From NCBI GenBank assembly GCA_022711765.1, contig JAKLEB010000002.1, positions 815,726-879,725 of the forward strand: a stretch of 64,000 nucleotides of DNA. Direction: 5' to 3'. Source of the stretch: Candidatus Krumholzibacteriota bacterium. Lineage in GTDB: Bacteria; Krumholzibacteriota; Krumholzibacteriia; LZORAL124-64-63. Both the position numbers and the translations under genes were made by a program. Positions 36,620 through 47,358 of the stretch are shown piece by piece (the stretch's first letter is position 1; each line of letters begins with the position of its first letter). Under the pieces are notes generated by a model. The model saw only the letters and a program-made list of their open reading frames with translations. It had not been told where the DNA came from and ran no database searches.

Positions 36620-38284
36620 ATGACTCCTGCCCGCCACCACTGGTTGCGTCTCGCGGCCGGCGTCGTGATCCTGCTCGGTTCGCACGCTCTCCTGCGCGGC
36701 TACGTCACCGACGACACCTACATCCACCTGCGCTACGCCGAGAACCTCGCGGCGCGCGGCGAGTTCGCCTTCAACCCGGGGGAGAGCACCTACGGCGCGA
36801 CCAGCCCGCTGTGGATCCTGGGCCTGGTGCTGCTCGCGAAGCTCGGCATCGCCGGTCCGCCGGCGGGCTGGGCGCTCGGCCTCGCCTGCGGCGTGCTGAC
36901 CCTCGTGGTGCTGGCGGGCCTGCTGCGCCGGCTGCCGTTTCCGGAGGCCTGGCGGTGGTGGCTCTTCCTGCTGGCGGCCACCGACGCCTGGTTCCTGCGC
37001 TGGACCGCATCCGGGATGGAGACGCCGCTCGCCACCCTCGTCCTGCTGGTGCTGCTCTGGCCGGTCGTGATGCCCTCGCCGGTCCGCGGCGCTCCGCAGT
37101 CGCCCGGGCGGCTCTGGCCGCGGTACCTGGCCTGGGGCGTGGCCGCGGGCCTCGCCGGCCTCACCCGCCCGGAGTTCCTCGTGCTTGCGCCGGCGGCGCT
37201 GCCTGGCCTGCTGCTCTGCGAATACCGTCAGGGCGATTCGCTCGCGGGCGCCGCGGGCCGCTACCGGGCGCGACCTCAGGGTCCGGCCCTCGCCGCCGGC
37301 CTGGGCTGGCTCGCGACCGTCGGTCCCTGGCTCGCCTACGCGCAGCTCGCGTTCGGCCGCTGGACCCCGGGGACGGCGACCGCCAAGAGCAATGCGCTGA
37401 CGCTGGCGCCCGGCGAGGTCGCGGGCTCGCTCGGTCGGTCGCTCGTGCAGCTCGGGACGACCCAGGGTCTGCTCTGGCTCTTCTTCGCCGTGCTGGTGGT
37501 CGTCGTTCTCGTCGAGCGGTTCCAGCAGGAACACGCCGGCGACGGCGACGTCGATACCCTGCCCGAGACGCCCTGGCAGTTCTGGCAGGCCGTCGCGATC
37601 GTGCTCGTCGTCGGGACCTGGACCGCCGTCCTGCTCGGCGGCTACGCGCTCAAGGGCGTCTGGACGATCAGCCGGTACCTGTCGCCGCTCTCGCCCGCGC
37701 TGCTCTTGAGCGGCGCGGTCCTCGCCTACTGGTTGCTCAACTTCACGACGGAGTACCGCGGTCGCCGGGCGCTGGGACGCGCGGTGGCCGCCGCCGTCTG
37801 CGGCGTGACCGTGGCCGGGAACCTGGCGCTCGTCGCCCTGGTGGTCCGGCCGCACGCCCGCGAGTTCTCCGCCGGCGTGGTAGCGTGCTACCTGGACAAG
37901 GGGGCCTGGATCGGCGAGCACTCGGCTCCCGACGACGTGATCGCCGCCGTCGACATCGGCGCTCTGGCCTACGGCAGCCAGCGTCGCGTGCTCGACCTGA
38001 TGGGGCTGGTGAGTCCCGAGATCATGGCCCTGGGCCGGCAGTACGGTTTCGCGCCCCTGGTCGAGAGCGGCCTCTGGCTGCGCGCGGGCGATCGCGCGGG
38101 CGCCCGGGCGCCGACCTGGTTCGTCGACCGCACCGAGGGCCCGCCGCGCTGGACCGGCCGGACCGTCCGCGGCGTCACGTTCGAGCTGGTCGACACCTGC
38201 GTCATCCACGGGGTCGGCCTGCGCGAGCAGCAGGACTGGACGGTGGCGACCTACCGCCTGCGCCCGGCGGCCGGCGGCGGCTAG
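36620..38284 (+). CDS. polytopic GT-C-like membrane protein
   Basis: A 554-residue inner-membrane protein with about ten hydrophobic helices. The first periplasmic loop carries YVTDDTYIHLRYAENLA, an acidic DD motif like the catalytic loop of polyprenol-phosphate-dependent GT-C glycosyltransferases (ArnT/AftB-like). TSPLWILGL and GLTRPEFLVL are recurrent in that family. The C-terminal ~170 residues are periplasmic (VIAAVDIGALAYGSQRRVLDLMGLV). The acceptor is unknown. The ribosome site GGGAGG lies 14 nt from the ATG, rather far. Its stop shares CTAG with the stop of the convergent phosphatase gene. Confidence 0.8.
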   Translation: MTPARHHWLRLAAGVVILLGSHALLRGYVTDDTYIHLRYAENLAARGEFAFNPGESTYGATSPLWILGLVLLAKLGIAGPPAGWALGLACGVLTLVVLAGLLRRLPFPEAWRWWLFLLAATDAWFLRWTASGMETPLATLVLLVLLWPVVMPSPVRGAPQSPGRLWPRYLAWGVAAGLAGLTRPEFLVLAPAALPGLLLCEYRQGDSLAGAAGRYRARPQGPALAAGLGWLATVGPWLAYAQLAFGRWTPGTATAKSNALTLAPGEVAGSLGRSLVQLGTTQGLLWLFFAVLVVVVLVERFQQEHAGDGDVDTLPETPWQFWQAVAIVLVVGTWTAVLLGGYALKGVWTISRYLSPLSPALLLSGAVLAYWLLNFTTEYRGRRALGRAVAAAVCGVTVAGNLALVALVVRPHAREFSAGVVACYLDKGAWIGEHSAPDDVIAAVDIGALAYGSQRRVLDLMGLVSPEIMALGRQYGFAPLVESGLWLRAGDRAGARAPTWFVDRTEGPPRWTGRTVRGVTFELVDTCVIHGVGLREQQDWTVATYRLRPAAGGG

Positions 38285-39561
38285 TCGGGCTCGGGCCGCG
38301 GTGGATTGACCGGCGTCAGCGATTCCTGGAGGTGCTCGCCGACGGCCAGGTGCCGCTTGACCGCGACCACCGTCGTGTCGTCGGCCAGCGGCGCATCGCC
38401 GCCGAAGGCGCGCGCGGCCGCGATCACGGCGTCGACGATGTCGCCGACCTCCTCGTCTCGATGCTCGAGGCAGACCCTCACCAGGTTCGCCTCCCCGAAC
38501 TCGATCGCCTCCCGCTCGTCGTCCGCCTCCTCGCCGGGGGCCGGCCGCTCGAGGATCCCGTCGGTGTAGAGGATGAGCAGCTCGCCCGGCCGCAAGGTCA
38601 TGTAGCAGCGGCGGTACATCGCGTCGGGGAGCGGGCCGAGCACCGGCCCGCTGGTCTGCAGCCGGAAGACCTCGCCGCCCGGAGTGATCAAGAGCGGCAG
38701 GCAGTGCCCGGCGTTGACGTAGGTGATGTTCCCGGTGTCCTCGATCTCGGCGTAGAAGAGCGTGATGAAGCGGCTCGACAGGAGCGTGTGGTGGACCACC
38801 CGGTTCAGCCGTTCGATCTGCGACGTGATCTTCTCGTTGTGGGACTGGCTCATGCGCATGCCGATCACGACGTCGCGGGCCTGCAACGCGGCCGGCAGCC
38901 CGTGGCCGCTGGCGTCGGCGATCAACAGGCCGAGCATGCCCGGCTCCAGCCGCTGTACGTCGTAGACGTCGCCGCCGACCTCGTCGGCGGCCACGGTCCG
39001 GGCCGCGAGGTCGAACCCGGCCAGCTCGGGCAGGCGGCGGGGCAGGAGCGAGCTCTGGATGGCCTGCGCCTGCCGCATCTGGTTCTCCAGCAGCGTCTGG
39101 CGCAGCTTGAGGCCGATGGCGGCGCGGATGGCCTCGAGCATGACCAGCAGGTCGTCGCGGTCCGCGTTCTCCACGCTGAAGCTGATGATGTAGGCGGGAT
39201 TCTGGCCGACGGCGATCGCCGCGTTGACCATGTGGCTGAACTGCGCCTCGACCTCGGGATCGTAGCCGGGCGTGTCGGGCCGGAAGATCCAGAGGCGGTG
39301 CTCCATGAGGTGGCCCACGAGCGCGTAGTCCTTGCTCACGGTCTTGCCCTCGATGGACTCGCCGTACTCCCCGACGCTCTCGATGAGGACGAAATCGAGC
39401 GACCGCTCTCGGTAGATGCGCCCGCTGGCGATGCCGAACAGCCGGGCGTAATCGCCGGACACGAGCGCCTGCACCACCACGTGGAGCATGAGCTCGTCGC
39501 CTGCCGAGTCGTCGATGTCGCGCAGCAATCGTTCGAGCGCGCGGTAGAATTTCTTGTGCAC
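38281..39561 (-). CDS. PP2C/SpoIIE-type serine phosphatase with N-terminal sensor region
   Basis: A 426-residue RsbU-like phosphatase. Residues ~175-410 form the PPM/SpoIIE domain: DEVGGDVYDV, LIADASGHGLPAALQARDV, NAGHCLPLL, LILYTDGILE and LADDTTVVAVKR supply the metal-binding aspartates. The N-terminal ~165 residues (VHKKFYRALERLL onward) may be a GAF-like sensory domain. Such enzymes usually dephosphorylate anti-sigma-factor antagonists; none is encoded nearby. The GTG at 39561 is preferred because GGGAGG sits 7-8 nt upstream; an ATG at 39576 lies inside that site. Convergent overlap with the GT-C-like gene. Confidence 0.88.
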   Translation of the reverse strand: MHKKFYRALERLLRDIDDSAGDELMLHVVVQALVSGDYARLFGIASGRIYRERSLDFVLIESVGEYGESIEGKTVSKDYALVGHLMEHRLWIFRPDTPGYDPEVEAQFSHMVNAAIAVGQNPAYIISFSVENADRDDLLVMLEAIRAAIGLKLRQTLLENQMRQAQAIQSSLLPRRLPELAGFDLAARTVAADEVGGDVYDVQRLEPGMLGLLIADASGHGLPAALQARDVVIGMRMSQSHNEKITSQIERLNRVVHHTLLSSRFITLFYAEIEDTGNITYVNAGHCLPLLITPGGEVFRLQTSGPVLGPLPDAMYRRCYMTLRPGELLILYTDGILERPAPGEEADDEREAIEFGEANLVRVCLEHRDEEVGDIVDAVIAAARAFGGDAPLADDTTVVAVKRHLAVGEHLQESLTPVNPPRPEPD

Positions 39562-39635
39562 CCGGCCACCTCCCATTCGTGGGCAGGATAAAAGAGGAAC
39601 CGGTCGGGGGCCAAGGCGATTTCCCTGCGTGTGCG

Positions 39636-39664
39636 TTGTGCGTCCCGCCGCGTTGCCTTAGACT
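39636..39664 (+). promoter_or_regulatory. possible promoter of the MoxR operon
   Basis: TTGTGC at 39636-39641, a 17-bp spacer and TAGACT at 39659-39664. Partial matches only; start near 39671, 45 nt before the GTG. Confidence 0.3.
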
Positions 39665-39715
39665 TCCGCCGGAACACCCGGACGTCCCGGGCGTCCGCCA
39701 ACCCGGGAGGCAGCC

Positions 39716-40695
<980 letters not shown>

Positions 40696-40699
<4 letters not shown>

Positions 40700-41601
40700 C
40701 CAGGGTCGACGACCTCATCACGCCGGAGCTCGCGAGCCAGCTCGACCGGCTCGACCTGCTCGCGCGCCTGCTCGTCGAGGGCTTCCTGACCGGCCTGCAC
40801 CGCAGCCCGTACCACGGCTTCTCGGCCGAATTCGCGGAGTACCGCCGCTATCAGCCGGGAGAGCCCACCACGCACATCGACTGGCGCGTCTTCGCGCGCA
40901 GCGACCGCGCCTACCAGAAGGTCTTCGCCGAGGAGACCAACCTGCGCTGCACGCTGCTCATGGACTGCTCGGCGAGCATGCGCTTCTGCGGCGACGCGAA
41001 GACCCGCCCGAGCAAGCTGGCGTACGGTCGGGTCCTCGCCGCCTGCCTCGCCTATCTCCTGCTGCGGCAGAACGACGCGGTCGGCCTGGTCGCCTTCGAC
41101 GAGCAGCCCCTGCTGCGGGTGCCGGCGCGGTCGGTCCGCCGCCAGCTCTTCCAGGTGCTCCAGGGATTGCGGGACGCGCCGGCCGGCACCGGCACCCGGC
41201 TCGGGCCGGTCCTGCACGACGTGGCCGAGCGACTCCCGCGGCGCGGGCTGATCGTGCTGGTGAGCGACCTCTTCGACGACCCGGACGAGGTCCTCTCGGG
41301 GCTCAAGCACTTCCGCCACCGCGGCCACGAGGTGCTGGTGTTCCAGGTCCTCGACCCGCGCGAGGTCGACCTCGACTACGCCGGCGAGGTGGAGTTCACG
41401 GCGCTCGAGTCGCCGGCGGTCCGCCTGCGGACCGAGCCGGCGCACGTGCGCGCGGGCTATCGCGAGCGGCTCGAGACCTGGCGCGGGCGCCTGCGCCGCG
41501 AGTGCCGGCGCCACCTGGTGGACCTGGTCGAGCTCTCGACGGACCGCCCGGTGGGACCCGCCCTGGGCGCCTACCTCATGAAACGGGGGCGCTTGCACTG
41601 A
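40696..41601 (+). CDS. DUF58 domain protein (MoxR partner)
   Basis: A 301-residue DUF58 protein with a degenerate VWA fold. Family motifs GLHRSPYHGFSAEFAEYR, YQPGEPTTHIDWRVFARSD and the MIDAS-like LLMDCSASMRF are visible, followed by VLVSDLFDDPDEVLSGLKHF. The GTG at 40696 overlaps the moxR stop, and its own stop overlaps the next ATG (TGATG), so the three genes are translated together. The standard MoxR-DUF58-BatA order suggests a role in envelope stress or protein-complex maturation. Confidence 0.92.
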
Positions 41602-43721
41602 TGCCAGTGACCTTCCTGAATCCCGCGCTGCTCCTGGGCCTCGTCGCCGCCGCGGTTCCGGTCATCATCCACTTCCTGAGCCGCCGCCGGACGCGGCGCG
41701 TCGAGTTCAGCGACCTGCGCTTCCTGATGGAGGAGGAGGTCCGGCAGGCCCGGCGCCGCGGCGTCCAGCGCTGGCTGCTGCTGCTCTTGCGCGTGCTCGC
41801 CGTCTCGTGCCTGGCCCTGGCCGCGGCGCGGCCGCACTGGGGCGGGCTGCCGGGCGGCGCCGGCCGCGCGACGCTCTTCGTGATCGACGCGAGCGCGAGC
41901 ATGCAGGCGCAGCAGGAGGACGGCCGCACCCGCTTCGCGGCCGCGGTCGAGCTCGCCGGCGACCTGTTGCAGGCCCTGCCCGACGGATCGTCCGTGCAGG
42001 CGATCCTCGCGGGCGCGGCGGCGCGCCCGCTCTTCGCGACCTGGCTGCCGGCCGGGTCCGCGGCGCGGGCCGCGCTCTCCGTGGCCACGGTCCTGGACGG
42101 CCCCGGCGACCTCGCCGCCGCGTTGCGCGAGAGCGCGCGCCAGGTTCGCGAGGCGCCCGTGCGGCCGGTGGAGGTCGTGCTGCTGTCCGACCTGCAGGCA
42201 GGCGAACACCCGCAGCTCGCGGCCGCGTGCGCCGAGCTCGAACAGGCCGGCGCGCGCCTGTTGATCCGGCGGCTCGGCGACGGAGTGCCCGGCGGCGGCG
42301 TCGTGAGCGTCGAGCTGCCGGGCCGCGCCCTGCGTCCCGGCGAGACGGCCGAGATCGCGGCGGTGGTCCGCCCGGAGCGCGCCGGGCAGTCGTTCTGGCT
42401 GGAGCTCGACGGCCGCCGCGTCGCCGAATCGGTGGCCCCGACGCCGGCGACCGCCTCGGGCAGCGTGACCGTGACCTTCCCGGTGACCGTGCCGCTGCCC
42501 GGCCTGCACACCGGCCGGCTCGGCAAGGACCCGGACCGCCTGCCGGTCGACGACGCCCGGCCGTTCGTGCTCGTGGTTCCCGACCGCCTGGAGGTGCTGC
42601 TGGCCCACGGCGCGGACCGCGACGCGCTCGGCCGCGGCGGCTGGCGTTACCTCGCCCGCGCGCTCGACCCGGCCGGCGACTCGCGGGGCCTGTTCCGCGT
42701 GCGATCGGTGGTGGCGGACAGCCTGCTCGACGGCGACCTCGGGGGCGTCGACCTGCTCGTGCTGGTCGACACCGGCGCGCTGGGCCGCCGCCTCGGCGAG
42801 AGCCTGCGTCAGTGGCTCGCCGGCGGCGGCGCGATCTTCGTGGTCGACGGCGATCCGGAGCACGGGCCGGACCTCGGCGCGAGCCTCCTGCCGCTGGTGG
42901 ACCTGCCGCGCCAGGCGGCCTGGACAGTGCGTGAGGACGCGCAGGCCGAGCGGGCTCGGGTCGTCGATCCGGGGCATCCGGTCCTCGCGGGCCTCGGCGA
43001 CGCTTCGCTCGAGGCGCTCGGCGCGGCTCGCTGGTGGCGCTACTGGACGCTGGCCGAGGGCGAGGCGCGCGTCCTGCTGGCCGCGGATTCCGGCGCGCCG
43101 CTGTTGCTGGAGGGCGAGCTCGACAACGGTCGCTGGGCTCTGCTGCCATTCCACCTGCGGCGGGACGCCACCGACCTCATGCTGAATCCGTTGTTCCTGC
43201 CCCTCGTCCAGCGGGTCGCGGCGCGCCTGGCGACCGGCGCCGAGCCCGCGGCGAACCTCGAGGTCGGACACGCGCCGGTCCTGCGCCTCACGCCGCATCG
43301 GCTGCGCCTGCGCCCGGGCGCCACCGCCGCGCAGATCGACGTGCTCGCGCCGCCGGACGGGCGCCCCGGGCCGGCCGCCCTCGCCTGGCACGACGCGGTG
43401 CCGGTCCTGTCGGCGCCGCCGAGCGAGCGGTCCGGGTTCTACGTCTTCCGCGCCGCCGGCGACACGCTCGGCGCCGTCGCGGTCGCGGTCCCGGCGAGCG
43501 AGTCCGAGCCCCGGGTCGAGACTCCCGACGAGCTCGCCCGGCGGCTGCGCGAAGCGGGGCTCACGCAGGTCGTCGACCTCGGCCAGACGAGCGCCGCCGG
43601 ATTCGTGCGGGCTCTGGCGGGCCGCGACCTCGCGCGCTGGCTGCTGGGGCTCGCGCTCGGGCTGCTCGGCGCCGAGCTCTGGCTGGGCCGCCGGGTCCGC
43701 GCCGGCGCGTCGCGAGCTTGA
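41601..43721 (+). CDS. BatA/VWA-type membrane protein of the MoxR operon
   Basis: A 706-residue membrane protein. The N-terminal BatA (aerotolerance) domain begins MPVTFLNPALLLGL and VPVIIHFLSRRRTRRVEF with two close helices (residues ~8-25 and ~55-72), then an extracytoplasmic VWA domain with a MIDAS-like VIDASASMQA, a long middle region, and a late gatase-like section (VDLLVLVDTGALGRRL). A final helix (ARWLLGLALGLLGAELWL) anchors the C terminus. It probably works with MoxR and DUF58 on an envelope process. The start overlaps the DUF58 stop. Confidence 0.88.
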   Translation: MPVTFLNPALLLGLVAAAVPVIIHFLSRRRTRRVEFSDLRFLMEEEVRQARRRGVQRWLLLLLRVLAVSCLALAAARPHWGGLPGGAGRATLFVIDASASMQAQQEDGRTRFAAAVELAGDLLQALPDGSSVQAILAGAAARPLFATWLPAGSAARAALSVATVLDGPGDLAAALRESARQVREAPVRPVEVVLLSDLQAGEHPQLAAACAELEQAGARLLIRRLGDGVPGGGVVSVELPGRALRPGETAEIAAVVRPERAGQSFWLELDGRRVAESVAPTPATASGSVTVTFPVTVPLPGLHTGRLGKDPDRLPVDDARPFVLVVPDRLEVLLAHGADRDALGRGGWRYLARALDPAGDSRGLFRVRSVVADSLLDGDLGGVDLLVLVDTGALGRRLGESLRQWLAGGGAIFVVDGDPEHGPDLGASLLPLVDLPRQAAWTVREDAQAERARVVDPGHPVLAGLGDASLEALGAARWWRYWTLAEGEARVLLAADSGAPLLLEGELDNGRWALLPFHLRRDATDLMLNPLFLPLVQRVAARLATGAEPAANLEVGHAPVLRLTPHRLRLRPGATAAQIDVLAPPDGRPGPAALAWHDAVPVLSAPPSERSGFYVFRAAGDTLGAVAVAVPASESEPRVETPDELARRLREAGLTQVVDLGQTSAAGFVRALAGRDLARWLLGLALGLLGAELWLGRRVRAGASRA

Positions 43722-43746
43722 ATCGCGGCTCGCAGCGGTTAGATTT
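43719..43746 (+). promoter_or_regulatory. possible promoter of nifUS
   Basis: TTGAAT at 43719-43724 (overlapping the previous stop), a 16-bp spacer and TAGATT at 43741-43746. The locally AT-rich stretch fits a promoter, but matches are partial. Confidence 0.3.
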
Positions 43747-43806
43747 GCAGAATACAGGACCGTTCGAGTTTGACGGGCGCGGCGGCGCTCGAAAGGCCGG
43801 GTGACC

Positions 43807-44688
43807 ATGTGGAACTACTCCGAGAAGGTCATGGACCATTTCCTCAATCCCCGCAACGTCGGGCTGGTCGAGAATCCCGACGGGGTCGGCGAGGTCGGCT
43901 CGATGGCGTGCGGCGACGCGCTGCGCCTGAGCTTCCGGCTGGACCAGCTCGGCCGGATCGCCGACGTCAAGTTCCAGACCTTCGGCTGCGGCAGCGCCAT
44001 CGCGTCCAGCTCGATCCTCACCGAGATGATCAAGGGCAAGACCCTCGAAGAGGCGGCGCAGGTCACCAACGAGGACATCGCGCGCGAGCTGGGCGGGCTG
44101 CCGCGCGAGAAGATGCACTGTTCGGTCATGGGCCGCGAGGCGCTCGAGGCGGCGATGATCGACCACTACAAGCGCCTCGGCCGCGGCGTGCCGTGCCACC
44201 TGCTGAGCCAGGGCGTCCTGATCTGCCATTGCTACTCGGTCACCCGGGACACGATCCGCGAGGCGGTCCTGCAGCACGACCTGGCGACGGTCGAGGACGT
44301 CACGAACTTCACGAAGGCCGGCGGCGGCTGCGGCGACTGCCATCACGACATCGAGCACATCATCGCGGAGGTGAGGAGCCAGCGCGCGGGGCGGGGTCGG
44401 CCGGCCCCCGTGCAGCTCGCCGAGCCGCCCGACGCGGCGGCGGCCGCCGCCGAGCGCGCGCTCGTCAAGCGCATCCAGGACGTGCTCGAGAACGACGTCG
44501 CGGTCGCGCTCCGTAACGACGGCGGCGACATCGAGCTCGTGCGCTACAACGACGGCAAGGTCTTCGTGCGGCTCAAGGGCGCCTGCGCCGCCTGCCGCGT
44601 CGCCGACGTGACCCTCAAGGACTACGTCGAGGCGGAGTTGCGCCGGCTCGTCCGGGGCGACCTGCAGGTGATCGAGGTGACGACATGA
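43807..44688 (+). CDS. nifU: NifU three-domain Fe-S cluster scaffold
   Basis: A 293-residue scaffold on which [2Fe-2S]/[4Fe-4S] clusters are built and passed to apoproteins. The IscU-like N domain has C35, C61 and C105 (ACGDALR, GCGSAIASSS, MHCSVMG). The central BFD-like domain has a permanent cluster on C140, C142, C175 and C178. The C-terminal Nfu domain has C260 and C263 (GACAACRVADVTLK). I use the ATG at 43807 because MWNYSEKVMDHF is the canonical NifU start; GTG at 43801 is in frame. The stop overlaps nifS (ATGA). No nitrogenase genes are visible, so it is probably the general system. Confidence 0.96.
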   Translation: MWNYSEKVMDHFLNPRNVGLVENPDGVGEVGSMACGDALRLSFRLDQLGRIADVKFQTFGCGSAIASSSILTEMIKGKTLEEAAQVTNEDIARELGGLPREKMHCSVMGREALEAAMIDHYKRLGRGVPCHLLSQGVLICHCYSVTRDTIREAVLQHDLATVEDVTNFTKAGGGCGDCHHDIEHIIAEVRSQRAGRGRPAPVQLAEPPDAAAAAAERALVKRIQDVLENDVAVALRNDGGDIELVRYNDGKVFVRLKGACAACRVADVTLKDYVEAELRRLVRGDLQVIEVTT

Positions 44689-45917
44689 CTCACGGCGACG
44701 GCGGTTTCGATCTGTTGGCCGGCCTCGTGCCGCCGCACGCGGGCGGCATCTACCTCGACAACAACGCCACGACCCGGGTCGCTCCCGAGGTCATCGAGGC
44801 GATGATGCCGTACCTCGCGGAGCACTACGGCAACCCGTCGAGCATGCATCAATTCGGCGCGGCGGCCGGGCGCGGGCTCGGCGAGGCGCGCGAGCAGGTC
44901 GCCGAGCTGCTCGGCGCGCGCGCCGCGAGCGAGATCATCTTCACGGCGGGCGGCAGCGAGAGCGACAACCTCGGGATCGTCGGCACCCTGCGGGCCTACC
45001 CGGAGAAGAAGCACGTGGTCACCTCCGCGGTCGAGCACCCGGCGGTGCTCGGCCTGTGCCGCGACCTCCAGAAACGCCAGGGCTACGAGGTCGACTTCGT
45101 GGGCGTCGACGGCGAGGGCCGGCTGGACCTGGACGAGCTGCGCGCCAAGGTCCGCCCGGACACGGCGATCGTCTCGATCATGATGGCGAACAACGAGACG
45201 GGGGTGCTCTTCGACAGCCAGGCGATCGGCGAGATCGTCAAGGCGCAGGGCTCGGTCTTCCACGTGGACGCGGTGCAGGCCGTCGGCAAGCTCCCGATCG
45301 ACCTGACCCGGCTGGACACCGTGGACATGCTCTCGCTCAGCGGCCACAAGCTCCACGCGCCCAAGGGAGTGGGTGCGCTCTACGTCCGCAAGGGGGTGCG
45401 GCTGCGGCCGCTGATCGTGGGCGGCCACCAGGAGCGCGGCCGCCGGGCCGGCACCGAGAACGTCGCGTCCTGCGTGGCGCTGGGCGCCGCCTGCCGGCTC
45501 GCCGCCGCGAACCGCGAGGAGGAGAACACCCGGGTGAGGGCGCTGCGCGACCGCCTCGAGCAGCGGACCCTCGCCGCGGTCTCCGACAGCCGGCGCAACG
45601 GCGTCGCGGACCAGCGCCTGCCCAACACCACGAACCTCAGCTTCGACTTCATCGAGGGAGAGGGGATCCTCCTGCTCCTGGACCGGGCCGGGATCGCCGC
45701 CTCCTCGGGGTCGGCGTGCACGAGCGGCTCGCTGGAGCCGTCGCACGTGCTGAAGGCCATGGGCGTCCCGTTCATCGCCGCCCACGGCTCGATCCGCTTC
45801 TCGCTGTCGCGGTACAATACCGAGGCCGAGATCGACTACGTGGCGCAGGTCGTCCCACGAGTCGTGGAACGGCTGCGTCAGATCACGCCGTTCAACCGGT
45901 CGCGGGCGACCTTCTGA
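44685..45917 (+). CDS. nifS: cysteine desulfurase
   Basis: A 410-residue PLP enzyme that releases sulfur from cysteine for cluster assembly on NifU. YLDNNATTRVAPEVIEAM, HYGNPSSMH, the Schiff-base lysine in LSGHKLHAPKGVGALYV, the GRRAGTEN motif and the catalytic cysteine loop SSGSACTSGSLEPSHVL identify the NifS/IscS group. A ~20-residue N-terminal extension precedes the usual start. Translationally coupled to nifU. Confidence 0.97.
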   Translation: MTHGDGGFDLLAGLVPPHAGGIYLDNNATTRVAPEVIEAMMPYLAEHYGNPSSMHQFGAAAGRGLGEAREQVAELLGARAASEIIFTAGGSESDNLGIVGTLRAYPEKKHVVTSAVEHPAVLGLCRDLQKRQGYEVDFVGVDGEGRLDLDELRAKVRPDTAIVSIMMANNETGVLFDSQAIGEIVKAQGSVFHVDAVQAVGKLPIDLTRLDTVDMLSLSGHKLHAPKGVGALYVRKGVRLRPLIVGGHQERGRRAGTENVASCVALGAACRLAAANREEENTRVRALRDRLEQRTLAAVSDSRRNGVADQRLPNTTNLSFDFIEGEGILLLLDRAGIAASSGSACTSGSLEPSHVLKAMGVPFIAAHGSIRFSLSRYNTEAEIDYVAQVVPRVVERLRQITPFNRSRATF

Positions 45918-45945
45918 CCCGGGTCGTCCGCCAACGCCGAGGTCG

Positions 45946-47247
45946 GTGCCGGTGCTGGATCGCCTGTTCAAGCTCACGGCCAGCGGGACCACCGTCGGCC
46001 GCGAGGCCGCGGCCGGCCTGACGACCTACCTGACGATGGCATACATCGTTTTCGTCAATCCGGACATCCTGGCCGATGCCGGCATGGACCGCGGCGCGCT
46101 CATCACCGTGACGATCCTCGCGGCGGCCGCCGGAACGCTGATGGCCGGCCTGTGGGCCAACGTGCCGTACGCGATGGCGCCGGGGATGGGCCTCAACGCG
46201 TACTTCGCCTACAGCCTCGTGATCGGTCAGGGCGTCGCGTGGCAGACGGCGCTCGGCGTCGTCTTCTTCTCCGGCCTGATCTTCCTGATCCTCACGATCA
46301 TCGGCGTGCGGCGCCTGATCGTGGAGGCCATCCCGGTCGAGCTGCGCCTGGCGATCGCCGCCGGGATCGGCCTGTTCATCACCGTGGTCGGGCTGCAGAA
46401 GCTGGGCTTGATCGTCGCGAGCCCGACGACCCTCGTCCAGCTCGGCGAGGCCTCCGCCTCCCTCCTGCTCGGGCTCGCCGGCCTGGCCCTGACGATCGTC
46501 CTCACGATCCGGCGGGTGCCTGGCGCCATCCTCCTCGGCATCGTGGCGACCACGCTGCTGGGGATGGTCTGGGGCGAGGTCGACCTGCCGTCGCGGCTGG
46601 TCGCGGCTCCGCCGAGCCCGGCGCCGATCTTCCTGCAGCTCGATCTCGGCGCCGCCCTTCAGTGGGGCATGGCGGGCGCCATCTTCACCTTCATGTTCCT
46701 CGACCTCTTCGACTCGGTCGGCACGATCGTCGCCTGCAGCTACGAGGCGAACCTGGTGCGCGAGGACGGCACCATCGAGCGGCTCGACCGCGTCCTCGGC
46801 GCCGACGCGCTCGCGACGATGGTCGGCGCGGCGCTGGGCACGAGCACGACGACGACCTACATCGAGTCGGGCGCCGGGATCGCCGCCGGCGGCCGGACCG
46901 GGCTCGCGAGCGTCTTCACGACGCTGCTGCTCCTCGCGACCCTCGTGCTGACCCCGTTCATCGGCATGGTCCCGGGATTCGCGACGGCCCCGGCCCTGAT
47001 CATGGTGGGGGTCTTCATGTTCAAGAGCGCGAGCCGGATCGACTTCGCCCGGCTCGAGATCGGCATCCCGGCGTTCCTGATGATCGTGCTCATGCCGCTG
47101 ACCTACAGCATCTCCATGGGCCTCGCGTTCGGTTTCCTCGCGGCGATCGCGGCCGCGGCGGCGGCCGGGAACGCGCGGCGGGTCCACCCGATGCTCTGGG
47201 TGATCGGGGGATTCTCGGCCGTCGAGATCGCGATGTCGCTCGGCTGA
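45946..47247 (+). CDS. NCS2-family purine permease (AzgA-like)
   Basis: A 433-residue polytopic proton symporter for hypoxanthine, adenine or guanine. GREAAAGLTTYLTMAYIVFVNP, the TM3 motif APGMGLNAYFAY, FMFLDLFDSVGTIVA and GTSTTTTYIESGAGIAAGGRTGL are diagnostic of AzgA/PbuG. About 13-14 hydrophobic segments are visible. The GTG at 45946 follows CGAGG; a GTG at 45952 is an alternative. It lies 28 nt after nifS but is functionally unrelated; purine uptake would complement the deaminase at 34337. A hairpin CGGCCG-N9-CGGCCG just after the stop might end transcription. Confidence 0.93.
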   Translation: MPVLDRLFKLTASGTTVGREAAAGLTTYLTMAYIVFVNPDILADAGMDRGALITVTILAAAAGTLMAGLWANVPYAMAPGMGLNAYFAYSLVIGQGVAWQTALGVVFFSGLIFLILTIIGVRRLIVEAIPVELRLAIAAGIGLFITVVGLQKLGLIVASPTTLVQLGEASASLLLGLAGLALTIVLTIRRVPGAILLGIVATTLLGMVWGEVDLPSRLVAAPPSPAPIFLQLDLGAALQWGMAGAIFTFMFLDLFDSVGTIVACSYEANLVREDGTIERLDRVLGADALATMVGAALGTSTTTTYIESGAGIAAGGRTGLASVFTTLLLLATLVLTPFIGMVPGFATAPALIMVGVFMFKSASRIDFARLEIGIPAFLMIVLMPLTYSISMGLAFGFLAAIAAAAAAGNARRVHPMLWVIGGFSAVEIAMSLG

Positions 47248-47358
47248 GCGGCGGCCGCGCGGGCGGCGGCCGGAACTAACGCTTGATCCGGACGTCCAAT
47301 GCTCCAACACTGGACACGGTCCCGTCCTGGTCGCGAACGACGCGTGAGGGAATCGCAG

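Noticed and set aside
36606-36623. Five-codon upstream ORF (MTSCR) overlapping the GT-C-like gene start
   Set aside because: Its ATG directly abuts the GGGAGG site, leaving no usable spacing; likely chance.
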